NCBI GenBank assembly: GCA_963717475.1 | Contig: OY970337.1 | Coordinates: 2,356,001-2,420,000, forward strand | Direction of reading: 5' to 3' | Origin: AC-32 sp963717475 | GTDB lineage: Bacteria > Actinomycetota > Thermoleophilia > Gaiellales > Gaiellaceae | DNA: 64,000 nt | Shown: positions 48,868-56,335 of the stretch, piece by piece | How positions within the stretch are numbered: the stretch's first letter is position 1 | How the letters are laid out: each line of letters begins with the position of its first letter | Notes under the pieces: generated by a model | Databases searched by the model: none | What the model was told of the DNA's origin: nothing | The model's input: the letters and a program-made list of their open reading frames with translations, nothing else | Position numbers and translations under genes: made by a program

Positions 48868-50307
48868 CTACTTCCAGCGGCGACCCGACCCGACGATGTA
48901 CTGGCCGTACCCGCGTAGCGCGGCTGCGGACGTCAGCACCTGGTAGGCGAACAGGTAGCCGAGGAAGCCGCGCTTGTCGCGCTGCGGGTGGATGTCGAGC
49001 GTCCGGAAGACGTGACGTGCCTGCCATCGCTGCAAGAACCCGAAGACGGCAAGCGTGATCGGAAGGAGCAGCATCGACCACCAGCCGAAGATCAATGGGT
49101 AGCCGAAAACGAAGAGGATGACTCCTGGAACCCAGAAGAAGATGATCCCGATGTCGAGGAGCGGGACGAGGTAATCGATCCCGGCCACGAGCTTTGCGAG
49201 GACGCGGGGCTGCGTCCGAGGGGGATGCACGTGAAGGCCCTCGAGCATCCCGCGTGCCCAGCGAGAGCGCTGGCTCAGGAGACGACCCAGTCGTTCGGGG
49301 ACAGCGGTGAAGGCGAGCGCGACCGGCTCGTACTGGACGAGCCCGAGAGTTCCCAGCATCGACCAGGTGAGCACGATGTCTTCACCGATCGCATCCGGCC
49401 AACCACCGACGGCACGCAGGTCACTCGTCCAGTAGGCCGAGAACGCCCCCTGAGCGACGAGTGCGGTGTTGTACGCGGCCTGCATGCGCTTCACGCCGTT
49501 GATCCCAAGCCGGTAGTCCCACTGCTGCATCCGGGTGACGAACGTCGCCAGCGGATTCTCGGCGACGAGCGCCGCCGCGCACGCGGAGACATGCTGGCTT
49601 TGCGGTGCGTTCGTGAGCCGAACCACGAGGCGCGTGAGCGACTGCTCTTGCAGATAAGTGTCGGCATCGACCGTGACCACGAGCGGTGTCGTCACGGTCG
49701 CGAGAGCAGCGTTCAGCGCGTTGTGCTTGCCCTGCTTCGCCTCGAAGACACGTCGGTACCGGAGGCCGAGCCGATCAGCCGCAGCGTCTGCGCGCAGGGC
49801 GGTGTCGTCTGTCGAGTTGTTGTCTGCGAAGACGACTTCCAGCAGCCCTTCATATGCGAGCTCGCTGATGCGCTCGAGCGTGCGAACGATCGCCTCGCTT
49901 TCGTTCCACGCCGCGACGACGATGGTCACCGGCGGCCAGCCGTCGGGCCAGTCGCCCTTGGGCGGCTCGAGAGGAAGCTCCTCGTACCGGGTGATCAGGA
50001 GCGTGAAGATCATGAACCCGATCACGAGGGCGGGGACGTAGGCGAGGAAGATCGGAATCACCCAGCCTGCGACGGGGCCGATCGCATTCTCGAGCTCACC
50101 TCTCCATGGCTCCGACGCCCAGACGCTGAACGCGGCCCAGGCGAGGGTGAGAGCGAAGGCGATCGCGAAGCGAACGGTTGGTCGAAGGCCCGACACCGGA
50201 GCCTCGCGCCGTGTCAGACCACCAAGCCCTCGGCGCGGATGAAGAAATTCGGAGTCGCCGCCGGCGACAGCGATCTCGTCATCGGTTGTGGGCCCGGGCG
50301 ACGGCAC
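48868..50307 (-). CDS. Membrane glycosyltransferase, GT2 family
   Basis: 479 residues. Two N-terminal membrane segments (about 45-65 and 80-108), GT2 domain with VTIVVAAWNESEAIVRTLERI near 125, DADT (metal-binding DxD-like) near 215, the acidic GED near 310 and the product-channel SQRSRWARG (Q/RxxRW) near 340, then three or four C-terminal helices. It resembles processive N-acetylglucosaminyl/cellulose-type synthases, so it probably makes or exports a surface polysaccharide. GTG at 50307 has GAGGAGG. It is flanked by DUF4232 3'-end copies. Confidence 0.87.
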   Translation of the reverse strand: MPSPGPTTDDEIAVAGGDSEFLHPRRGLGGLTRREAPVSGLRPTVRFAIAFALTLAWAAFSVWASEPWRGELENAIGPVAGWVIPIFLAYVPALVIGFMIFTLLITRYEELPLEPPKGDWPDGWPPVTIVVAAWNESEAIVRTLERISELAYEGLLEVVFADNNSTDDTALRADAAADRLGLRYRRVFEAKQGKHNALNAALATVTTPLVVTVDADTYLQEQSLTRLVVRLTNAPQSQHVSACAAALVAENPLATFVTRMQQWDYRLGINGVKRMQAAYNTALVAQGAFSAYWTSDLRAVGGWPDAIGEDIVLTWSMLGTLGLVQYEPVALAFTAVPERLGRLLSQRSRWARGMLEGLHVHPPRTQPRVLAKLVAGIDYLVPLLDIGIIFFWVPGVILFVFGYPLIFGWWSMLLLPITLAVFGFLQRWQARHVFRTLDIHPQRDKRGFLGYLFAYQVLTSAAALRGYGQYIVGSGRRWK

Positions 50308-50359
50308 GGATCCTCCTCAGGCGTGCGCTGTCAAGCATAGGCCGAGTTCGCCGTCGTGC

Positions 50360-50930
50360 CTACTGCGAGAAGCCGGGGATGCCGACTCCCGGCTCGACGG
50401 CCCTCACGGAGAGGAATGCCGGTCCCGCCTTCGAGCACGCCTTGAAGCTGAACGGGACGAACTTCGCCGAGCGCTCGCCCGGCGGGAAGACCTTCAGCTC
50501 CTGGCGCGGTCGCGGGGCTGCAAGTCGACGCCGGGAGGTTGCCGACGTCGGTGATCCGCAGGAGCGCGTGTGCGGTGTCGCCGCGGGCGAGCGTGATCGT
50601 GTGTGCCGGGACCACGTTGTCTCGCTGCGCGGGGCTGCCGAGCTGGTGGCCACTCCACGCGGAGACACCGGGGAAGCCGCGCAGGTGGCACGCATGGTTC
50701 GAGACGTTGCTCACCTCGAGCGGGTAGTAGGTCGAGCCCGCGGTGCCCCCGCCCTCGCCGAGGCCGAGCCACACCGCGAGCGCCGACGACGAGCAGCGCG
50801 GCGTCGAGCCGGCCGCAGCGGCGGCGGAGGTCGTCCCCGGGGCGGAGCCGCTCGATTGGCGGTGACTGCTTCCGCAGCCGGCCAGTACGAGCGCCGAGAC
50901 GGCTACCGGGATGAGGAGCAACCTGGCCAT
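50360..50930 (-). pseudogene. DUF4232 lipoprotein with one-base insertion
   Basis: Starts ATG 50930 with a lipoprotein signal (LLLIPVAVSALVLAGCGSS), a Ser/Ala/Thr-rich linker, then a DUF4232 domain (PLEVSNVSNHACHLRGFPGV near 70). After TCSPATA (about 50508-50512) the frame shifts by one surplus base. The continuing frame gives QELKVFPPGERSAKFVPFSF and ends GFSQ at 50360. Length minus one base is 190 codons. Without correction the protein ends in an Arg/Gly-rich tail at 50331. Sequence error or recent loss. Confidence 0.7.
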
Positions 50931-50984
50931 CGACTAGATCGTGCCGTATGCTTCGGAAGACCCGCGACGGAAGGAGGTTCGACA

Positions 50985-51029
50985 ATGTCAGAGCTGTTCT
51001 CTCGCCGAGCCTCCGGCTGCGCGCGCTAG
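50985..51029 (+). CDS. 14-residue leader peptide upstream of rsgA
   Basis: MSELFSRRASGCAR, stop TAG at 51027-51029, with a consensus AAGGAGG ribosome site (50971-50977) 7 nt upstream, better than that of most genes here. It is followed by an intrinsic terminator at 51058-51078 and then rsgA. Codons 8-10 contain GAGCCTC (51007-51013), complementary to GAGGCTC (51045-51051). A TATGCT box at 50947-50952 may be the promoter. The arrangement is that of a translation-responsive attenuator. The inducing signal is unknown. Confidence 0.65.
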   Translation: MSELFSRRASGCAR

Positions 51030-51057
51030 GCACGCGCGACTCCTGAGGCTCACCCAT

Positions 51058-51078
51058 GCGCCCAGACGGGCGCTTTTT
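51058..51078 (+). terminator. Intrinsic terminator/attenuator between leader ORF and rsgA
   Basis: GCGCCC (51058-51063) - AGAC - GGGCGC (51068-51073) followed by TTTTT (51074-51078). It ends 28 nt before the rsgA start, so full-length rsgA mRNA requires read-through or an alternative fold. Confidence 0.75.
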
Positions 51079-51106
51079 CGTTCCTCAGAAGCCAAAGGAG
51101 ACTCTG

Positions 51107-52162
51107 TTGAGCCTGCAAGCCGTGTCATTAGAAGACCTTGGCTGGGACGCGTTCTTCCAGGAAGCGTTCCAGCCGTACGAGAACGACAACCTGATCCCGG
51201 CGCGCGTCGCGGCGCGCCACCACGGGCCGTGCGAGCTCTTGACCGAGCTCGGACGGCTCGGAGGCGTGCCCGCGGGACGCCTCGCCGAGGACGAGCTCCC
51301 TGCTGTCGGCGACTGGGTCGCCGTTCGGCCGCTCGACGGCGAGCGCAAGGCCGTGATCGAGGCGGTGCTGCCGCGCAAGACGTCCTTCACGCGCAAAGAG
51401 ACGTTGGGCCGGACGGTCGCACAGGTCGTGGCGGCGAACGTCGACACCGTCTTCCTCGTGACGGCGTTCGGGCACGACCTGAGCCCGCGACGGATCGAGC
51501 GCTACCTCACGGCCGCCTGGGACAGCGGGTCGAACCCGGTGATCGTGGTCAACAAGGCGGATCTCGCCATCGACCCGGTTGCGGAGCTGGCGGAAGTCGA
51601 GGCGGTGGCGATGGGCTTGCCCGTCCTGACCGTCAGTGCGGCGCTGGACGAAGGGATCGAGGAGCTCGAAGCGCACCTCGTCCCCGGCCGCACGATCGCG
51701 CTGCTCGGCTCGTCGGGCGTCGGCAAGTCGACGCTCGTCAACCGGCTCGCCGGCCGTGAGGTGCTCCTCACCGCCGAGATCCGCTCCGACGGGCGCGGAC
51801 GACACACGACCTCGCACCGCGAGCTCGTCCCGCTCGAGTCCGGCGCGCTGCTGATCGACACGCCGGGCATGCGGGAGCTTCAGCTGTGGGCCGGCGAGGA
51901 CGCGCTCGACTCGAGCTTCGCGGAGATCGCGGACCTCGCGGGCGAGTGCAAGTTCTCCGACTGCTCGCACGAGCACGAGCCCGGCTGCGCGATCAAGTCC
52001 GCGCTGTCGGACGGCTCCCTTCCGGCCGACCGCTGGTCGAGCTACCTGAAGCTGCAGCGTGAGATCCGGGCCCTCGAGGTCCGGAAGGACGCACGTCTTC
52101 GGGCCGAGTCGCGCAAGGCAATGCGCGCCCGAGCGAGGAGGATGCGCAACAGTTCGTACTAG
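51107..52162 (+). CDS. rsgA: Ribosome small-subunit-dependent GTPase A
   Basis: 351 residues, late-stage 30S assembly GTPase. N-terminal OB fold (about 30-105), then the circularly permuted GTPase: G4 NKAD near 149, G1 GSSGVGKST near 204, G3 DTPG near 252, and a C-terminal zinc site with CKFSDCSHEHEPGC near 282-295. TTG at 51107 has AAAGGAG 6 nt upstream. An in-frame ATG at 51056 lies inside the terminator hairpin and is rejected. Expression is probably controlled by the leader ORF and terminator upstream. Confidence 0.93.
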   Translation: MSLQAVSLEDLGWDAFFQEAFQPYENDNLIPARVAARHHGPCELLTELGRLGGVPAGRLAEDELPAVGDWVAVRPLDGERKAVIEAVLPRKTSFTRKETLGRTVAQVVAANVDTVFLVTAFGHDLSPRRIERYLTAAWDSGSNPVIVVNKADLAIDPVAELAEVEAVAMGLPVLTVSAALDEGIEELEAHLVPGRTIALLGSSGVGKSTLVNRLAGREVLLTAEIRSDGRGRHTTSHRELVPLESGALLIDTPGMRELQLWAGEDALDSSFAEIADLAGECKFSDCSHEHEPGCAIKSALSDGSLPADRWSSYLKLQREIRALEVRKDARLRAESRKAMRARARRMRNSSY

Positions 52163-52190
52163 GGAGAGCTTGACGAAACCCGGACTGTGT

Positions 52191-52299
52191 CCTCGGGCCG
52201 CGCTGTCCGCCCCGAGGCGGCGTCCTCAGTCGGCCCAATAGCTCTCCACTATTGAGCCTCCCTGCGTCCTTGCCTCGGAACGGCCATCGCACCCCGAGG
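52191..52299 (+). repeat. 109-nt three-hairpin element, copy 2 (rsgA-livH junction)
   Basis: H1 CCTCGGG/CCCGAGG (52191-52197/52211-52217); linker GCGTCCTCAGTCG (52220-52232); H2 CAATAG/CTATTG (52236-52241/52249-52254); linker CTCCCTGCGTCCTTGCCT (52258-52275); H3 CCTCGG/CCGAGG (52273-52278/52294-52299). Same length, same order and same linkers as copy 1 at 13293-13401, but all stem sequences differ while still pairing. It ends 28 nt before the livH GTG, exactly as copy 1 precedes nuoD, and has the same orientation relative to the downstream gene. H1 and H3 arms are again interchangeable. Confidence 0.75.
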
Positions 52300-52327
52300 A
52301 CGAGCAGGGTTCCGACAAACTCTCCCC

Positions 52328-53260
52328 GTGACGATCACGCTGCAGGTCTTGATCAGCGGGCTGGCCGCCGGAGGGGTCTACGGGCTCTTTGCCGCCGGGC
52401 ACTCGCTGATGTATCGCCTGACGGGAATCGTCAACTTCGCGTTCGGCGACCTCGTCGGGCTCGGGATCTTCGCGACGCTGCTCGTCCTGGCGGGGACCTC
52501 GCCCGTGACGCAGTCCGGTGCGCACGAGCCTCGCTTCCTGGGCGCGCTGATCGTCGGGCTCGTGCTCTGCGTCGCCGCCGGAGTGGCGACTTACGTCGGG
52601 ATCGTCCAGCCGTACCTCGCGCGCGGATCGACGATCGGCTGGGTCGCGGGGACCGCGGCGGTCGCGTTCGCCATCCGCGCCGTGATCGGCGCCACCTTCC
52701 AGCGCGCGAGCTACGTCTTCCCGGATCCGCTGCCGTTCCACCGCGTCGGCTCCGCCGGCTTCATCCGCGTGGCCGGAGCACACGTCGAAGCGCGGGCGTT
52801 CTTCGTGATCGGGCTCGCGCTCGCGCTCGCGCTGGGCTCGGCGTGGCTGCTCGAGCGGACGCGGTTCGGGCGCGCCTTGCGGGCGGTCGCCGACGACGCG
52901 GAGGGCGCGCGCGTGGTCGGCGTGCCCGTCGACCTGTTCGTCGCGCTCGCGTTCGGTCTCGTCGGTGCGCTCGCGATGATCGCGGCGATCGCGGCCGCCC
53001 CCGGCGAGGCGGTGAGCGCGAACACCGGGACGCTGCTCGGGCTGAAGGGGCTCGTCGCGGCGCTCGCAGTCCGCTTCGGCCCGCCTCTGCGCGCGTTCGC
53101 GGCCGGACTGGTGCTCGGGGTCGTCGAGGCCGGAATCGCGAACATCCACCTCGGGTCCTGGCAGCTCGGGCCGTCGTACCGCGAGGTTCTGCCGATCGCG
53201 TTCGTGCTGCTGCTGATCGCGGCGTGGCCCTCGCGCGAGGCGCTGGAGGAACGCGAGTGA
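52328..53260 (+). CDS. livH: Branched-chain amino acid ABC transporter permease LivH
   Basis: 310 residues, about eight membrane helices. The N-terminus LISGLAAGGVYGLFAAGHSLMYRLTGIVNFAFGDL is the LivH signature, and GRALRAVADDAEGARVVGV near 180 is the ATPase-coupling (EAA-like) loop. GTG at 52328 has no clear ribosome site; a CAAACT box lies 6 nt upstream. It overlaps livMG by 4 nt. The family imports branched-chain amino acids, amides or urea. Confidence 0.9.
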   Translation: MTITLQVLISGLAAGGVYGLFAAGHSLMYRLTGIVNFAFGDLVGLGIFATLLVLAGTSPVTQSGAHEPRFLGALIVGLVLCVAAGVATYVGIVQPYLARGSTIGWVAGTAAVAFAIRAVIGATFQRASYVFPDPLPFHRVGSAGFIRVAGAHVEARAFFVIGLALALALGSAWLLERTRFGRALRAVADDAEGARVVGVPVDLFVALAFGLVGALAMIAAIAAAPGEAVSANTGTLLGLKGLVAALAVRFGPPLRAFAAGLVLGVVEAGIANIHLGSWQLGPSYREVLPIAFVLLLIAAWPSREALEERE

Positions 53261-55098
53261 GCACCGCGGTCCTGAGCCGGACCGGAACCGAGCTGCGGCG
53301 CGCGTTCTCCGAGGCCCGCTCGGGCTGGAGCCCGCGCGCCTGGATCGCGGTCGCCGTGGTTCTGCTCGCCGCGCTCGTGCCGTTCCTGTCGCTGCCGGGC
53401 GTGCGCGTGGACGGCCTCGCGAACACCGTCTACCTCGCCGTGGCCGCGACCGGCCTCGGGTTGACCGTCGGCGCCGCGGGCTTGCCGTCGCTCGGCCAGG
53501 GCGCGTTCCTCGCGGTGGGCGGGTTCACCTCGGCCTTGCTGATGGCGCGCGAGGGCTGGCCGCTGGAGCCGGCCGCGCTCGCCGGCGCCGCGGCGGCTGT
53601 CGTTGCCGCCTTGCTCGCCGGCGGGGTGGTTCGGCTCAAGCCCGCGTTCGTCGCCGTCAGCACGTGGCTCCTCGCCTGGATCGTCTGGCTCTTCCTGCTC
53701 GCCTTTCCGTCGGTCTCGGGCGGCTCCCAGGGCCTGATCGTCCCGGAGCGGCACCTGCTCGGGCTCGCGGCGACCCCGACGGTGCACTTCGAGGTGGCGC
53801 TGGCGCTGCTCGTCCTGTCCGCGGTCGGAATCGCGGCCGTGCGCCGCTCGGCCGCAGGGCTCGAGCTCTCGGCGCTGCGGCAGGCTCCGCCGCTCGCGAC
53901 CTCCCTCGGCGTCAGGCTCGGGCGCCGGCGGCTGGGCGCATTCGTGGCGTCGGCCTTCATCGCGGGGCTCTCGGGGGGCCTCGCGGTGCAGCTCGCCGCG
54001 GTCGCCGACCCCGCGGCGTACGACCCGTTCCTGTCGTTCAAGCTGCTGGTCGCGGTGCTCCTCGGCGGAGCCGCGGCGACGCTCGGGCCGGCCGTGGGCA
54101 TCGCGGTGCTGGGCCTGATCGGGCTCCTGGCCGACCCTCTCGCGCGTGTGCTGCAGCTGCCGCTCGAGCGCTTCGACACGGCGGTCGCGGCCGTCCTGCT
54201 GCTGTTCGTGCTCGCTCTCGGCGGCTCCGGGATCATCCCGTGGCTCGAGCAGCTCCGCCCCCGCCCCGAGCGCCGAAAGCGCCAGGTGACAGTCTCGTAC
54301 CGGGAGACCGAGGCGGCGGGAGCGCCGGCCGAGAGCGTCCTCGTCGCCAAGGGGCTGCAGAAGGCGTTCGGCGGGGTCGTCGCGCTCGACGGGCTGTCGC
54401 TCGAGCTGGCGCGCGGGCGGACGACGGCGCTCGTCGGCCCGAACGGGTCGGGAAAGACGACCGCGCTGCGCCTGCTCTCGGGGACGGAAGCGGCCGACGC
54501 GGGCCGCGTGCTCCTCGGCGGCCGGGACGTGAGCGAGGCCTCGACCCACGAGCGCGTCCGGCTCGGTCTCGCGCGGACCCTGCAGACGACCGTCGCCTTC
54601 GCGGAGCTGACCGCCCTCGAGAGCGTGCTCGTCGGCCGGAGCGTCCGACGCCGCCACGGAGGCGCGATCAGGGCTGCGCTGGCTACTCCCAGCTCGCGCG
54701 CCGAGGAGCGCTCCGCCGAGACCGCGGGTCTAGAGGCGCTCGCGCTCGTGGGGCTCGAGCGCGAGGCCGACACTCCTGCGCCGGAGCTGACCAGCTCTCA
54801 GCGCCGCCTCGTCGCCCTGGCGGCCGCCCTTGCCGCCGAGCCCGACGTCCTGCTCGTCGACGAGCTCGCCGCGGGCGCCGGCGCGGAGGAGCTCGAGCGA
54901 CTCGCGGAGGTCGTCGACCGCATCCGCGCACGGGGTGTCGCCCTGCTGCTCGTCGAGCACAACCTCAGGCTGATCCGGCTCGTCGCCGACCGCGTGATCG
55001 TCCTCGCAGCCGGCCGCGCGGTTGCCGAGGGGCCTGTCGCGGAGATCGCCGAGACCGAGGTTCTCCGCAGCGCGTACCTCGGCGCGCAGCGCCTGTAA
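53257..55098 (+). CDS. Fused LivM permease-LivG ATPase
   Basis: 613 residues. The LivM half (about 1-335) has nine or so helices with TGLGLTVGAAGLPSLGQGAFLAVGG near 65. A short linker near 340-355 leads to an ABC ATPase: Walker A GPNGSGKTT near 394, Walker B LLVDELAAG near 530 and the H-loop VEHN near 565. The signature motif is degenerate (LTSSQRRLVALA in place of LSGGQ-type). No separate LivF lies nearby, so the fused ATPase may work as a homodimer. GTG overlaps the livH stop by 4 nt. Confidence 0.88.
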   Translation: MSTAVLSRTGTELRRAFSEARSGWSPRAWIAVAVVLLAALVPFLSLPGVRVDGLANTVYLAVAATGLGLTVGAAGLPSLGQGAFLAVGGFTSALLMAREGWPLEPAALAGAAAAVVAALLAGGVVRLKPAFVAVSTWLLAWIVWLFLLAFPSVSGGSQGLIVPERHLLGLAATPTVHFEVALALLVLSAVGIAAVRRSAAGLELSALRQAPPLATSLGVRLGRRRLGAFVASAFIAGLSGGLAVQLAAVADPAAYDPFLSFKLLVAVLLGGAAATLGPAVGIAVLGLIGLLADPLARVLQLPLERFDTAVAAVLLLFVLALGGSGIIPWLEQLRPRPERRKRQVTVSYRETEAAGAPAESVLVAKGLQKAFGGVVALDGLSLELARGRTTALVGPNGSGKTTALRLLSGTEAADAGRVLLGGRDVSEASTHERVRLGLARTLQTTVAFAELTALESVLVGRSVRRRHGGAIRAALATPSSRAEERSAETAGLEALALVGLEREADTPAPELTSSQRRLVALAAALAAEPDVLLVDELAAGAGAEELERLAEVVDRIRARGVALLLVEHNLRLIRLVADRVIVLAAGRAVAEGPVAEIAETEVLRSAYLGAQRL

Positions 55099-55108
55099 CC
55101 TCACCGCC

Positions 55109-56335
55109 ATGCGCCGGACCGTTGTCGTGCTCGCCGGCCTGGCGCTGCTCGCGGCGGGTTGCGGGAAGAGCGGCCACCAGTCGGGCGGCAAGGTCGTCGT
55201 CGCCGTCGACATCCCGGTGACGGGAAGCCCCTACATCGCGCAGACGATTCGTCAGGGCCTCGAGCTCGCCACGTCGGGCATCAACTCCGGCGGCGGGCTG
55301 ATCGTCGGCAACCGCAGCTACCAGCTCGACGTCAAGGTCTACGACAATCACCTCTCCGCGCGCCGCGCTGTGGCGGACACCCGTAGCGCGCTCGACGCGG
55401 ATGCCGTCGCGATCATCACGGACGGCACCGGGGTGGACGCGACCTGGCAGATCGCGGCGAAGGAGAACGTGCCGGTCGGCATCGTCTACGACGGCGCGTC
55501 CGGGCTCGTCGACCCGCAGAGCCGCCCGAACGTCTTTCGGATCGCGCCCACGAACCACGGGATGGCGTTTCGCTACGCCGAGTACCTGATTCCGAAGAAG
55601 CTCAAGATCGGGCTCCTCCACGACGACAGCGCGTACGGCCAGGAGGGCTCGGCCGATCTCGAGAAGGCCTTCTCGGAGAACCCGGAGTCGGTTGCGACCC
55701 GGCTGACGCTGCCGGCGGGCTCGTCCGATCTCTCCGCCCAGATCCTGCGCGCGCGCCGCTCCGGCGCCACGGCGCTCCTCGTCTGGGGCCAGCCTCCGAC
55801 GATCGCGGCCGTCCTCACAGCCGCTCGCAGCCTGGGCTGGCAGGTCCCCGTCTACACGCCTCCCACCGGCGCCGACCCATACATCCGGCAGCGCCTCGCT
55901 GACCATCCCGACTGGGTCGACGGGCTCACCTTCGCCGGCAGCCGCCTGACCGCGGAGGTCGGGACCGGGCCGTTCCTCAGCTTCCAGTCGCAGTACGAGT
56001 CGGCCTACGGCGCCGACAAGGTCGGGGTCAAGACCTCCGAGGGCAAGACGGTCGTCCAGCCGCCCGAGTTCGCGATGTACTCCTACGACTTCGCGCACGT
56101 GCTCGTGGCCGCGCTGACGCGTGCGGGTTCGCTCGACTCGAAGAAGGTGCTCGCCGCGCTCAACCAGGTCACGACCCAGGGGGCGAACGGCGACGAGCGG
56201 GGCTTCAACGAGCACAACCACGAGGGCGTCGTCGACGACGACGTCTACTTCGCGCGCTTCCACGACATGACCTACGCGCCGGTGAAGGACGACCCGCTCT
56301 CGTCCACGCTGCCGTCGATCCCGCAGACCCGATGA
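55109..56335 (+). CDS. livK: Periplasmic-binding-type lipoprotein of the Liv system
   Basis: 408 residues. Lipobox LALLAAGCGKS (Cys near 18), then a type I periplasmic-binding fold: VVVAVDIPVTGSPYIAQTIRQGLELA near 30, DADAVAIITDGTGVDATWQIAAKENVPVG near 90-118, and GLLHDDSAYGQEGSADLEKAF near 170. Binds the imported solute. ATG at 55109 follows TAACCT (55096-55101) by 7 nt; that box overlaps the livMG stop, so this gene probably also has its own leaderless promoter. The stop overlaps the next gene by 4 nt. Confidence 0.9.
   Translation: MRRTVVVLAGLALLAAGCGKSGHQSGGKVVVAVDIPVTGSPYIAQTIRQGLELATSGINSGGGLIVGNRSYQLDVKVYDNHLSARRAVADTRSALDADAVAIITDGTGVDATWQIAAKENVPVGIVYDGASGLVDPQSRPNVFRIAPTNHGMAFRYAEYLIPKKLKIGLLHDDSAYGQEGSADLEKAFSENPESVATRLTLPAGSSDLSAQILRARRSGATALLVWGQPPTIAAVLTAARSLGWQVPVYTPPTGADPYIRQRLADHPDWVDGLTFAGSRLTAEVGTGPFLSFQSQYESAYGADKVGVKTSEGKTVVQPPEFAMYSYDFAHVLVAALTRAGSLDSKKVLAALNQVTTQGANGDERGFNEHNHEGVVDDDVYFARFHDMTYAPVKDDPLSSTLPSIPQTR

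Noticed and set aside
51056..51106. In-frame ATG at 51056 as the rsgA start
   Set aside because: It lies inside the terminator hairpin and lacks a ribosome site; TTG 51107 has AAAGGAG at proper spacing and the family N-terminus.
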